From a virus: a stretch of DNA of 27,985 nucleotides. The stretch spans positions 1-27,985 of the IMG/VR virus record IMGVR_UViG_3300009183_000300. One strand, written 5' to 3'. The first letter of the stretch is position 1. Every line of letters begins with the position of its first letter. The position numbers were made by a program, and so were the translations under genes. Below, one piece after another: positions 8,890-15,789 of the stretch. The notes beneath the pieces are model-generated. The model was not told where the DNA came from, did not search any database, and saw only the letters and a program-made list of their open reading frames with translations.

Positions 8890-10680
8890 TTATCGACGTG
8901 TAGTTGTTCTTACTGATGCGTTTCCTTGCCCTGATGCACCACTGAGTGATGAAAGAAGACTTTGAATACTTGGTTGTTCTGCTTGTGCAGGAGCACCGCC
9001 GCCCATCATTTCTGGAGAAGGAGCGCCTCCTGCTGGAGCAGCCTCAGGAGCAGGGGACATTTGCTCAACCGATTGTGGTGCTCCAACAGGAGGGACCTGT
9101 TGCTGCGGAGCGAATGTGGCTTCAATTGCGTCTTCTAGTGCTTGACCCTTTTGACGAGCCTTGATAACCGCAGCAATCTTACGTACGACTTCAGAAGCAT
9201 CCTGACCTTGAGTAGCCATCTGTGGAATTGCTTGTGTGTATGCCGTAAGTGAACCGAGTAGCGCACCGCGCATATCCTCAATTTCAATCTTTTCTAATTC
9301 TTGTGTTACGTTAACTGTAAATGGTAGTTCTCTCATTGCCATATCTCGGCTGATGAGTTTTCCTCCAAGTGCTTGAAGCATAAAGATAAGACCTTGTGCT
9401 GGATTAAGACCAGCAAGCATACCGTAGCGAACATCAGCAGAGTAATCATTCTTGATGTCTTTAGTTGGCTTGTAAGTAATTTCATAAGGTGAACCCGAAT
9501 CTACTCCACGAATTGTTTTTTCTTGTGGATAAATTACTTCATCTACATTAAAGCAGATTTGAATAATGTCCCGAAGTGTTGCAGCAAAAATTGCTTGTGC
9601 TGATTTAACCTGTGTATCAAATGCTCCCATAAGAGCCTGAACGCCTTGACCAGTAACAACTGATTGGCTAATGTTTCCAGTACGAGATTCAGGATAGCGT
9701 GTACCAACACGAAGTTCTTGATTGAGAATATTCTGCTCAGTAAATGCACCCTGTGGAAGAGTAAGTTCTACACGACGTACACCTGCTGGGTTGGCTGTAC
9801 GAATAACAGCATCTCCACCAAGTTGTAGTTCTTGCACATCTTGTGGAAGTACGATAGGTGCTTGTACAGATTTTTCTGCTGCTTCCATTGCAAGTAATGC
9901 AAATCGGTTACGCAGTAACTGGATACCAAGCACGTCATCAAACTGTCCACGTAGTTCACCATCAATAGATGGCTTACGTGCAACAACAACCATCATCTTA
10001 CCAAGAGGGTTAGCAGCCTGAGAAAGAATTAAATTCTCTCTACGTGGTACATAAATTATAGATTGGTCTTTATCGTAATAACGAACCATCTCAATTGTTG
10101 CATTTAGGTCTTGCTTGTAGCCCTCTTGCCCAAGAAGTTCTCTATCATACTCTGGGAACTGAGATACCAGTTCACCAAGTGTCATAGAGTATCGCTTAGC
10201 AAATGCCACACAGCGTCCATAGCGGTCGAATTCTGGGTAAGCCCCAATAGGATTTTCTATGCGAATACGTGGCAGTTTTGCTTCATCGTCTAATTCAATA
10301 ATGAACGGGACGAAACCATAGGTGATATACCAGTCAGCACCTGAGTACATTTGTACTGCTAGGTCTGAGTGTTGGAAGTAGTTAGAGGCAATACGAGTAC
10401 GCTTGTCAGCAAAGGTACGTGCTCTATCAGATACTTGATTGGCTGCAGAGCAGTTAACCGCTGGAAGCGGAGCCATAACTTCAGATAAGTCACGAGCAAC
10501 AATGTCAATAAAGTTTGCTACTACGTTTGCATCAACGCCCTCTGGAAAAAAGTTAGGATAAACCTGAGCAATCTTTCCCTTACGGACAGCAAGTACGTCA
10601 AGGTTACGGGCATCACGTTCGTGATTACGGTAGCGCAGGGATTCAACCCGTGCTACTACCTGCTCTATTGATAATGCCAT
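8890..10680 (-). CDS. phage portal protein
   Basis: This would form the dodecameric portal ring at the capsid vertex through which DNA is packaged. The chosen start is ATG 10680 (MALSIEQVV), preceded by AGGA at a good distance and 7 nt after the terminase stop; an upstream in-frame extension to 10728 would overlap terminase and is unlikely. The early segment RYRNHERDARNLDVLAVRKG and the following FIDIVARDLSEVMAPLPAVNC are typical of actinophage portals as I know them. The last ~90 residues are Pro/Gly/Ala/Gln-rich and probably disordered. Length (596 aa) and position directly after terminase fit the usual order. Confidence 0.85.
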   Translation of the reverse strand: MALSIEQVVARVESLRYRNHERDARNLDVLAVRKGKIAQVYPNFFPEGVDANVVANFIDIVARDLSEVMAPLPAVNCSAANQVSDRARTFADKRTRIASNYFQHSDLAVQMYSGADWYITYGFVPFIIELDDEAKLPRIRIENPIGAYPEFDRYGRCVAFAKRYSMTLGELVSQFPEYDRELLGQEGYKQDLNATIEMVRYYDKDQSIIYVPRRENLILSQAANPLGKMMVVVARKPSIDGELRGQFDDVLGIQLLRNRFALLAMEAAEKSVQAPIVLPQDVQELQLGGDAVIRTANPAGVRRVELTLPQGAFTEQNILNQELRVGTRYPESRTGNISQSVVTGQGVQALMGAFDTQVKSAQAIFAATLRDIIQICFNVDEVIYPQEKTIRGVDSGSPYEITYKPTKDIKNDYSADVRYGMLAGLNPAQGLIFMLQALGGKLISRDMAMRELPFTVNVTQELEKIEIEDMRGALLGSLTAYTQAIPQMATQGQDASEVVRKIAAVIKARQKGQALEDAIEATFAPQQQVPPVGAPQSVEQMSPAPEAAPAGGAPSPEMMGGGAPAQAEQPSIQSLLSSLSGASGQGNASVRTTTRR

Positions 10681-10687
10681 TGTTGTC

Positions 10688-12565
10688 CTAACTATATTGG
10701 TCTGACCATTGGGATGAGAAGGCTTCATCTAAATTAATAGATTGGCGTTGGTTAATTTGTGCTTGGGTTGCCCAACGATTCTGAGCAAACTGTCCTACCT
10801 TTGAAGAGCGTTGCATTAGTTCGCGGATGCGAATGATTGCAAACCATAATGCCATAACGCAGTCGGTTGGATTTTTAGTATCAGGCTTCCAAGTAATGAG
10901 TTCTTGCACTAAAGTCTTTAGACCTTCAGAGCCTTCATTGCTTGGGAGTTCGATGATGTTGTTATCTTGGAATCGTCCATCTCGTGTGTTACCAAATAAT
11001 GAAGCCATTGAGGCTACACCAAATGATGTGTCCCACTTGTTCTTGCCAGTAAAGTGTGAGTTAAGTTGACATCCGTGGATTGATAAATAATTACGCAAGT
11101 TGTCATCTAGTGCATAAGCCTTCTGATGTGCGTTGATTTCAATACGCAGTTCCTGTGGCTTGTACTTCTCAACCCACTCTTCAATCAAGTTCTGAATCTT
11201 TTGCGGAGTTGGTTCGGTCATATTGACACAATCCAAAACATAAATTTTTCCGTCAGACTTGTTGTATGTGCAAATAACTGCACCAGTGGCACCTGCCATA
11301 GCAGGGTCAAGTCCCATAACTGTATACGCACCCTCAAGGTGCTTAGGGTGTCCTGGAGTTCCAGCCTTTAGTGGACCTCGTTTTCGCATTCCGTTGACGG
11401 AACCTGCGACACAAGAAGGGGCAAAGATTGAATCTTCGGTGACATCTTCTTGCTGGTAGACCATAGCCCATACTGACGGTGATACCTGAGAGCGTCTCTT
11501 AAAGAGAGAAGGTCCATCCCACTTGGGAAAATTTCCATTGGCTAGTGCGTCATCCTTGTCGTTTTCTTGGCGGTCAGTTTCTGCCCACAAGGTTTTCCAC
11601 GCTTCAGGCTTTTCATCAAATTCTAAAACGGCTGGCATAGCGCAGTAGGTAAAGGGAGAAACCCCACCTGACCACTGCCCTGGGTCACGCAGCATCTTGT
11701 ATAAGTCAACTGGTGCCACTCTGGTTCCCACAATAATTAACTTACCGTGTCGACCAAGACGGGTGATAACTTCTTTCTGAAGCCATTCCATCTGCTTTTC
11801 CCACTCGTGAGCATTGGTACCCATCACAGCATCGTCGACAATAATCAAGTCAGCGCGAGCACCATAAATCTGAGAACCGATACCTAAGGCTTGAACCGTA
11901 GGGTCTTTCTCGCCAGAGTCGCGTCCTGTACCTAGGTAAAACATATCTGCCGCCCACTGGGTAGCATCCTTTTGGAATCCACCATTAGGACCAAAGGCGG
12001 TCTGAAGTTTCATATAGGCTGGGTGGCTAAGTCTGGTCTTGATAGCACCAAGGAACTTACGAGCCATACCCTGAGTCTTTGAAACAATAATTATGCGGAT
12101 GTTGGGGTTTGTAACAATTCGATACACGGCGTAGTTAATCGTGATAGTTGTAGACTTGGCGTGCTCAGGCGGTACGTTGATAAGTACACGGTCAGGGTCG
12201 CTAGGTTCATAAGTCATACCTGCGGGTTGCCATCGGGGTTCTACCCCGTCAATCAGGTCTAGCCAGTTTAACTGATGAGGAAACATCTTGGAATCTAGGA
12301 ACTGCTCACAGAAGTCAGGAAAAGATATATCCTTGAGTTCTTTTAGGTCAGCCTTGACCCCTTTGCCAGCAAGTCTGGCTTTATCAGCCCGTTCCTTGAA
12401 GTCAGCATCTTGCATTGACCATTGGCGGAAGGTAACATCGTTACGACCTACGGCTGCCATAGCAGCGGTAATGGTGGCGCCTTGCTCAAGAAGTTGGAGC
12501 ATTCGCTCCTGGGCTTCTTTTTTGGAGATGTTTTGTATCCCAGGCTTGCGCCCTCTGTTAGCCAT
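10688..12565 (-). CDS. terL: terminase large subunit with N-terminal HTH
   Basis: This is the DNA-packaging ATPase and nuclease. The ATPase domain has a Walker A-like PPEHAKST (132-139), Walker B IIVDD (241-245) and coupling motif IIVGTR (277-282). The RNase H-like nuclease domain has Asp420 (MGLDPAMAG), Glu476 (RIEIN) and a late Asp in NPTDCVMALW. Residues 14-62 form a helix-turn-helix-like unit (ATITAAMAAVGRNDVTFRQWS) of the type seen in small terminase subunits, so this gene may carry DNA recognition in the same chain. No separate small terminase precedes it in the window. It is the first gene after the control region, with GGGGAC upstream of ATG 12565. Confidence 0.93.
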   Translation of the reverse strand: MANRGRKPGIQNISKKEAQERMLQLLEQGATITAAMAAVGRNDVTFRQWSMQDADFKERADKARLAGKGVKADLKELKDISFPDFCEQFLDSKMFPHQLNWLDLIDGVEPRWQPAGMTYEPSDPDRVLINVPPEHAKSTTITINYAVYRIVTNPNIRIIIVSKTQGMARKFLGAIKTRLSHPAYMKLQTAFGPNGGFQKDATQWAADMFYLGTGRDSGEKDPTVQALGIGSQIYGARADLIIVDDAVMGTNAHEWEKQMEWLQKEVITRLGRHGKLIIVGTRVAPVDLYKMLRDPGQWSGGVSPFTYCAMPAVLEFDEKPEAWKTLWAETDRQENDKDDALANGNFPKWDGPSLFKRRSQVSPSVWAMVYQQEDVTEDSIFAPSCVAGSVNGMRKRGPLKAGTPGHPKHLEGAYTVMGLDPAMAGATGAVICTYNKSDGKIYVLDCVNMTEPTPQKIQNLIEEWVEKYKPQELRIEINAHQKAYALDDNLRNYLSIHGCQLNSHFTGKNKWDTSFGVASMASLFGNTRDGRFQDNNIIELPSNEGSEGLKTLVQELITWKPDTKNPTDCVMALWFAIIRIRELMQRSSKVGQFAQNRWATQAQINQRQSINLDEAFSSQWSDQYS

Positions 12566-12655
12566 AATAGAGTCCCCTATATCGGTCTAATAACGCTACC
12601 TGCCGAACGGCATAACTCTGGCGTTTACTCAACATTAATCATTAGTTATTTATAT

Positions 12656-12685
12656 ATTATAACTAACGAACGAGCGAAGTCCCAA
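12656..12685 (-). promoter_or_regulatory. candidate leftward promoter for the late operon
   Basis: On the minus strand, TTGGGA (12680-12685) is followed after 18 nt by a perfect TATAAT (12656-12661), about 90 nt upstream of the terminase ATG. The surrounding AT-rich run (12635-12665) also supports melting. Prediction by eye only; the -35 has two mismatches. Confidence 0.4.
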
Positions 12686-12711
12686 ACGAAGCGAGTTCGT
12701 TTAGAACTTCG

Positions 12712-12727
12712 TAATGATAAATCATTA
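12712..12727. promoter_or_regulatory. operator-like dyad TAATGAT-AA-ATCATTA
   Basis: This is a perfect 7-bp inverted repeat with a 2-bp centre, about 25 bp upstream of the candidate -35 of the leftward late promoter. Size and symmetry fit a dimeric HTH regulator or activator site. No cognate regulator is identified. Confidence 0.35.
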
Positions 12728-12805
12728 CATATAAGATAACCTGTTGGAAGTGCCTAAACCGAACACTAGGTTCGGATATATTTTTATTATTTTTTATAAT
12801 AGTCC

Positions 12806-12831
12806 CTGACAGGGGTAAAACCCCTGGTCAG
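12806..12831. repeat. bulged hairpin in control region
   Basis: CTGAC-AGGGG pairs with CCCCT-G-GTCAG around a TAAAA loop, giving ten base pairs with one bulged G. No T-run follows on either strand, so it does not look like an intrinsic terminator. It could be a protein-binding cruciform or origin element. Confidence 0.4.
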
Positions 12832-12925
12832 AGCCTATATAAGCGGGGGGAATATAACAGAAAATTATGGTGGAAGACTATACCTCCCCCCCGCACACAA
12901 ATTCATCAATGCCCCCTCAAATAAT

Positions 12926-12944
12926 CCTGACCCTAAAGGTCAGG
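12926..12944. repeat. 7-bp stem hairpin CCTGACC-CTAAA-GGTCAGG
   Basis: A perfect 7-bp inverted repeat with a 5-nt loop. The GTCAG/CTGAC part is shared with the hairpin at 12806-12831, so the two may bind the same protein. Confidence 0.4.
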
Positions 12945-13017
12945 TAAAGAGTTAGACACCCTAACGGGTGGTGATTTCTTTTTCAGACTTAAGACTTATG
13001 ACCCCCTTATTGGGGGT

Positions 13018-13080
13018 TGTGGATAACTTAACATCCGTTGTCCACAGGTTATTAACATTGTGGATAACTCCTGTGGATAA
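13018..13080. other. DnaA-box cluster, candidate replication origin
   Basis: Four 9-mers match the DnaA box within 63 bp: TTATCCACA on the minus strand at 13018-13026, 13059-13067 and 13072-13080, and TTGTCCACA on the plus strand at 13038-13046. TTGTCCACA is the preferred form in actinobacteria such as Streptomyces. A fifth near-match, TTATCAACA, lies at 13145-13153. An A/T-rich stretch (12776-12800) that could serve as an unwinding element lies about 220 bp to the left. The boxes sit in a gene-free region at the divergence point of the late and early operons. This is evidence for a host DnaA-dependent origin; no phage-encoded initiator of the Rep type is seen. Confidence 0.75.
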
Positions 13081-13134
13081 GTTAGGGGGTGAACTATCCC
13101 CCTTTCAAATCCGAGGGGGGGTTATTCATTCTTC

Positions 13135-13205
13135 AATTGTCGACTTATCAACAATACAGAATCGGGGAAAGTAGTTGAATCTTCAATCACTTTTGAATTG
13201 TCGAC
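13135..13205 (+). repeat. direct repeat AATTGTCGAC, two copies
   Basis: The 10-mer AATTGTCGAC occurs at 13135-13144 and 13196-13205, 61 bp apart, next to the DnaA boxes and each near a TCTTCAAT motif. This could be an iteron or an operator pair. Two copies are too few to assign a role. Confidence 0.4.
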
Positions 13206-13283
13206 ATTACAGAGGGGCACCGTTCTCAGGAATAACTCAGGTAGAATTCATCTTCTGTTCATCTTCATATGCTTGTTTTAGAG

Positions 13284-13312
13284 TAGACAGGTGTACACCT
13301 CTCGTGTATCTT
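13284..13312 (+). promoter_or_regulatory. early rightward promoter with overlapping palindromic operator
   Basis: TAGACA (13284-13289, one mismatch to TTGACA) and TATCTT (13307-13312) are separated by exactly 17 bp. The perfect 12-bp palindrome AGGTGTACACCT (13289-13300) starts in the -35 and fills most of the spacer, the classical place for a repressor operator. The transcript would begin about 40 nt before the ATG of the first early gene. Confidence 0.55.
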
Positions 13313-13320
13313 AGGCTTAT

Positions 13321-13337
13321 CGCTTAAGACATAAGCG
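13321..13337. promoter_or_regulatory. dyad CGCTTA-AGACA-TAAGCG containing CTTAAGAC repeat
   Basis: This 6-bp inverted repeat contains the recurrent CTTAAGAC element and lies in the predicted 5' leader of the early transcript, followed by CGACAGGAGA just before the start at 13358. It is the version of the start-associated repeat for the first early gene, with the CTTAAG and the GACAGGAG halves pulled apart. Confidence 0.5.
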
Positions 13338-13357
13338 AAACGACAGGAGAAGAAGAA

Positions 13358-14017
13358 ATGAAGACAGCAACCAAGAAGACAACAACAGCGGGGGATTTAT
13401 TCATCAAGGGTTCAAGAGTTGAGAACCTTTCAACAATTACACTAGCCCTAGAAATGGCTCACGAGATTATTTCAAAAGAGACAGGTGCCCCACGAGCAAC
13501 AATCGTGACAGGAAGAAGCGACAAGGTCCACGGACATTTCACACCTTGGACACCTTGGGCATCTGGTAAGGAAACATTCCACGAAATTTTCATCACCATC
13601 GCCAAGCGCGAAGCCCGCGAGATTCTAGGCACATTGCTTCACGAAACCGCTCACTCAATCGACAACAAGGAAGGCATTCAAGGCACAAGCGGGGACGGGT
13701 ACCACAACAAGAAATTCAAGGAGCGAGCAGAGTCATTAGGGCTCACCATCACTCAGGTGCCACGAGTTGGATTCAGTAAGACCGACGTATCGGACGAATG
13801 CGTGGCAAGATGGCAGACCGCTCACGACCTAATCGAGGAAGCACTACGCCTAACAGCCGACAACAACGAAGGCACCGCCAAGCCTAAGGGACGTAATAAG
13901 AACCTCCTCGTGGCAGAATGCGGATGTGGTGAGAAGATTCGCCTATCGGCTAAGACTCTCAAAATATGCGCCCCTCGCTGTCAGAATTGCTTTCACGATT
14001 TCGAGGTGAAGGGATAA
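13358..14017 (+). CDS. SprT-like zinc metallopeptidase (219 aa)
   Basis: A zinc-protease motif HETAH lies at 95-99 within LGTLLHETAHSID, and a later His116 in GYHNKKFKERAESLGL matches the third-ligand region of SprT-like proteins. The C-terminus carries Cys188/190, Cys204, Cys208 and Cys211 (CAPRCQNCFHDFEV), a zinc-ribbon. This domain order is common for actinophage SprT-like or putative metallopeptidase proteins; the substrate is unknown, though SprT relatives process DNA-bound proteins. It is the first gene of the early rightward operon, with a strong GACAGGAGA ribosome site 8-15 nt before ATG 13358. Confidence 0.85.
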   Translation: MKTATKKTTTAGDLFIKGSRVENLSTITLALEMAHEIISKETGAPRATIVTGRSDKVHGHFTPWTPWASGKETFHEIFITIAKREAREILGTLLHETAHSIDNKEGIQGTSGDGYHNKKFKERAESLGLTITQVPRVGFSKTDVSDECVARWQTAHDLIEEALRLTADNNEGTAKPKGRNKNLLVAECGCGEKIRLSAKTLKICAPRCQNCFHDFEVKG

Positions 14018-14027
14018 GTCTTAAGAC
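14018..14027. repeat. full palindrome GTCTTAAGAC after the metallopeptidase stop
   Basis: This is one of only two copies of the fully symmetric 10-bp form of the CTTAAG element in the window (the other is at 21109-21118). It starts at the first base after the stop codon and precedes a GC hairpin, so it may be part of an operator. Confidence 0.6.
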
Positions 14028-14033
14028 ATAACA

Positions 14034-14074
14034 GCCCCCGCCTAGCGGGTACGGGTTCACAATCCGACGGGGGC
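14034..14074 (+). repeat. GC-rich nested hairpin in the early operon
   Basis: GCCCCCG (14034-14040) pairs with CGGGGGC (14068-14074). Overlapping it, CCGC-CTA-GCGG (14038-14048) forms a competing small stem. No T-run follows, so a strong intrinsic terminator is not supported. It may be an attenuator or RNA stability element. Confidence 0.4.
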
Positions 14075-14077
14075 ACG

Positions 14078-14138
14078 TGTGATGCAAATCACACCCGTAA
14101 ATGATAGACATTCGCGGGTGGTTGTACTTAAATACAAC
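14078..14138 (+). promoter_or_regulatory. CRP/GlxR-like site and second early promoter candidate
   Basis: TGTGA-N6-TCACA (14078-14093) is an exact match to the consensus of CRP-family regulators, including actinobacterial GlxR and mycobacterial CRP; the dyad extends to GTGTGAT/ATCACAC (14077-14094). Downstream, TAGACA (14105-14110) repeats the -35 seen at 13284, and 17 bp later TTAAAT (14128-14133) is a weak -10. A second inverted repeat GTTGTA-CTTAAA-TACAAC (14121-14138) covers the -10. Together this looks like a regulated promoter for the small-gene array starting at 14165. Confidence 0.45.
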
Positions 14139-14164
14139 TACACAACTAGACGGGAGCAAGGCAG

Positions 14165-14356
14165 ATGGCACAATGGACACACCCTAACGGGGACACAATC
14201 ACAACAGAAGGAACGACCTACACGGTCACACAAAACGGCATATCACGGACAGTCGACATCGACAAGTGGACAGCCAACGCAGAACAGTGGATGAAGAACG
14301 ACATCAAAGACGGGTACTACGAAGGCTTCACACTTAAGACGGGAGAAAACAAATGA
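14165..14356 (+). CDS. hypothetical protein, LKTGENK tail (63 aa)
   Basis: A small polar protein with no recognised family: Thr/Gly-rich N-terminal half with a probable beta hairpin (TTYTVTQNGISRTVDI) and a helical second half. ATG 14165 follows GGGAGCAAGG. Its last codons are supplied by the start-associated repeat of the next gene, and its stop overlaps that start as ATGA, so it is translationally coupled. Confidence 0.65.
   Translation: MAQWTHPNGDTITTEGTTYTVTQNGISRTVDIDKWTANAEQWMKNDIKDGYYEGFTLKTGENK
14332..14352 (+). promoter_or_regulatory. start-associated repeat copy 1
   Basis: ACTTAAGACGGGAGAAAAC lies directly before ATG 14353, with its first base exactly 21 nt upstream of the A of ATG. 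GGGAGA serves as the ribosome site. It also encodes the LKTGEN tail of the upstream gene. Confidence 0.8.
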
Positions 14357-14775
14357 GTACAAGAAGCACAATCGCAATCAAGCAAGACGACAAGGTGACC
14401 GCAATCTATTGCCACTTCGACGGATATAAAGAGGGAGTAGGTGCAATCCTTGACAAGCATTACCAAGATGTAGACAAGGTTCTAAGACTGATGAACTTAG
14501 GAAATCTTTCAGCCTTAAGTCAGGAAATCGGAGCCTATCAAGACTTCAGCAACCGAGAGACACACCAAGAAGATTGGTGCCTTGCCTACGGCAGGGACAG
14601 GGGCGAGACAGGGCAGGAAGCACGCACATTCGACAGCGTTGCAGATTGGGTGACCAACTTCAACTCAGGCGAGGAGTATTACTACCTCTACACAATCGGC
14701 GAAGGCTGGGAGATTGCTAACAACTACGGCGACGAGGTTACATTCTCACCACTTAAGACAGAGGAATTAGTATGA
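14353..14775 (+). CDS. conserved phage protein starting MSTRSTIAI (140 aa)
   Basis: The start MSTRSTIAIK, followed by IYCHFDGYKEGVGAILDKHYQD and a LGNLSALSQEIG segment, matches a family I have seen in many phages and some bacteria; its function is not known to me. The C-terminal half contains EDWCLAYGRDRGET and an acidic, Tyr-rich segment (EEYYYLYTIGEGWE). The length is normal for the family. Start overlaps the previous stop as ATGA and its own stop overlaps the next start the same way. Its final codons come from repeat copy 2. Confidence 0.75.
   Translation: MSTRSTIAIKQDDKVTAIYCHFDGYKEGVGAILDKHYQDVDKVLRLMNLGNLSALSQEIGAYQDFSNRETHQEDWCLAYGRDRGETGQEARTFDSVADWVTNFNSGEEYYYLYTIGEGWEIANNYGDEVTFSPLKTEELV
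14751..14771 (+). promoter_or_regulatory. start-associated repeat copy 2
   Basis: ACTTAAGACAGAGGAATTAG precedes ATG 14772, again starting 21 nt upstream. The SD part is diverged (AGAGGA rather than AGGAGA). Confidence 0.75.
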
Positions 14776-14939
14776 ACTACAACTCAGACACCCAACAACA
14801 CCATTTATTGCACGACCTAGCCGACGGGATTAGGGGCATTGAAGCCCTTGACCAAGCCGTCGCAGTCTTAATTGAATGGGGATTTATTGACGCAGATTTT
14901 GGCGCAGGATACATAAGCGAATTAGAAAAGGTGAGGTAA
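14772..14939 (+). CDS. hypothetical acidic microprotein (55 aa)
   Basis: MNYNSDTQQHHLLHDLADG opens a short helical protein ending SELEKVR. No motif is recognised. It is supported by the start-associated repeat before its ATG and by stop/start fusion (TAATG) with the next gene. Confidence 0.6.
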   Translation: MNYNSDTQQHHLLHDLADGIRGIEALDQAVAVLIEWGFIDADFGAGYISELEKVR

Positions 14940-15109
14940 TGAATAACGACTTAAGACATAAGAACTATTACAGAGTGCGAACGATTGTTAGAGTTATGTT
15001 TTGGGGCGCAGTACTAAGCCTCGCTTACATCCTAGCAACGCACATCAACTACACAGAGGACGGCTATTGCTGGGGAACTATAACGAAATGTTATCTAGGT
15101 GACGCATAA
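14939..15109 (+). CDS. single-pass membrane microprotein (56 aa)
   Basis: A basic N-terminus (RHKNYYRVRTIVR) is followed by one hydrophobic helix (about residues 18-37, MFWGAVLSLAYILATHI) and a short Cys-containing tail (GYCWGTITKCYLG). This predicts an inner-membrane protein with N-in topology. Codons 4-6 contain a CTTAAG repeat. It overlaps both neighbours by TAATG. Function unknown; superinfection exclusion or lysis regulation are only possibilities. Confidence 0.6.
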   Translation: MNNDLRHKNYYRVRTIVRVMFWGAVLSLAYILATHINYTEDGYCWGTITKCYLGDA

Positions 15110-15270
15110 TGGATGCAACCTTTAAGCCTTACACCATAGACGAATTACTCACCACAATTTACGAGGACAATCTCAACCACTTTGAATTCATCGAGAGTAT
15201 GAACGGCGGGGATTGTGATTGCAATTTACACCACACAATGGAAACTATTGTTAAGTATTGGGGCGAATAA
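15109..15270 (+). CDS. hypothetical microprotein (53 aa)
   Basis: An acidic, helical N-terminal half (YTIDELLTTIYEDNLNHFEF) is followed by a Cys/His patch GGDCDCNLHH. It starts at the TAATG junction and ends at another. No family is recognised; the CxC-x3-HH patch could bind metal. Confidence 0.55.
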   Translation: MDATFKPYTIDELLTTIYEDNLNHFEFIESMNGGDCDCNLHHTMETIVKYWGE

Positions 15271-15383
15271 TGTGCGGAGATTGCTTGGTAGAACTTAGCC
15301 AGTGCGTACACGGTTACTACTTAAGACGTGAGACGAAGGTCACACGGAAACCTATTGACAACAGCAAGTCAGCAGTGCAATAG
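15270..15383 (+). CDS. hypothetical Cys-containing microprotein (37 aa)
   Basis: MCGDCLVELSQC carries a CxxC at the very N-terminus, with a third Cys six residues later. A CTTAAG repeat lies within codons 17-20. It is coupled to the upstream gene by TAATG. The C-terminal half is basic and polar. Existence is supported mainly by the continuous overlapping gene array; function unknown. Confidence 0.45.
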   Translation: MCGDCLVELSQCVHGYYLRRETKVTRKPIDNSKSAVQ

Positions 15384-15414
15384 TACAACTAACAACAACG
15401 ACAGGAGAAAACAA

Positions 15415-15615
15415 ATGGAACTAACAGCACAAGAAATCGAGTGGGTACTTTACTCAATCAACAAGACAATCAATGACAACGGCGGGATGTGGGACAACAC
15501 GCTCACCGACAGCATCAAAAGAAAACTTAACTATTGCCCATTCTGCGGAGTATCTCCAACGGATGGGTGCCCAACCTGCGAACAAGCAGGACGACTTAAG
15601 ACAGGAGATAACTAA
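15415..15615 (+). CDS. small zinc-knuckle protein (66 aa)
   Basis: I choose ATG 15415 rather than the in-frame ATG 15328, because GACAGGAGAAAAC sits right in front of it and the upstream frame overlaps another gene. After a helical N-terminus (MELTAQEIEWVLYSINKT) comes CPFCG-x6-CPTC, a four-cysteine zinc knuckle, then the repeat-encoded tail RLKTGDN. Probably a zinc-binding regulatory or host-interacting protein. Confidence 0.7.
   Translation: MELTAQEIEWVLYSINKTINDNGGMWDNTLTDSIKRKLNYCPFCGVSPTDGCPTCEQAGRLKTGDN
15594..15614 (+). promoter_or_regulatory. start-associated repeat copy 3
   Basis: ACTTAAGACAGGAGATAACT lies immediately before ATG 15615, starting 21 nt upstream, and covers the last codons and stop of the upstream gene. 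Confidence 0.8.
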
Positions 15616-15785
15616 TGACAGAGAAACTTATACCTAGTGACTGGCTAGAACACATAGTTAATTGCGAGGGTTGCGGAAAGATGGCTACAAAAGATTGGGC
15701 AAAGCAAGGCGAGCAAGGGATTATGTGCCAGCGTTGCGCTATAAAGATTCCAAGTTATAGACAACTAAAGAGACTAGGAGAATAA
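15615..15785 (+). CDS. zinc-ribbon microprotein (56 aa)
   Basis: The pattern CEGCGKM...MCQRCAIK gives two CxxC pairs spaced like a zinc ribbon, followed by a basic tail YRQLKRLGE. It starts in the TAATG overlap behind repeat copy 3. Likely a nucleic-acid or protein-binding zinc protein; the specific partner is unknown. Confidence 0.65.
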   Translation: MTEKLIPSDWLEHIVNCEGCGKMATKDWAKQGEQGIMCQRCAIKIPSYRQLKRLGE

Positions 15786-15789
15786 CGAA

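Larger units (their letters stand above)
12566..13357. other. non-coding control region between late and early operons
   Basis: No convincing gene lies in these ~790 bases. They hold, left to right: the candidate late promoter; an operator-like dyad TAATGAT-AA-ATCATTA (12712-12727); hairpin CCGAAC-ACTAG-GTTCGG (12759-12775); an A/T run (12776-12800); bulged hairpin CTGACAGGGG-TAAAA-CCCCT(G)GTCAG (12806-12831); a long-range G8/C8-type stem GCGGGGGG / CCCCCCGC (12843-12850 with 12887-12894); hairpin CCTGACC-CTAAA-GGTCAGG (12926-12944); the first CTTAAGAC repeat (12988); the DnaA-box cluster; two copies of AATTGTCGAC (13135-13144, 13196-13205); and the early promoter. The density of dyads is what one expects of a replication origin combined with a lysis/lysogeny or early/late switch region. 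Confidence 0.6.

Noticed and set aside
12806-12831. Bulged GC hairpin as an intrinsic terminator
   Set aside because: Neither strand has a T-run directly after the stem, and no operon ends there.
12968-13174. 68-codon frame over the DnaA-box cluster
   Set aside because: No ribosome site, and the composition follows the box repeats. The region behaves as control DNA.
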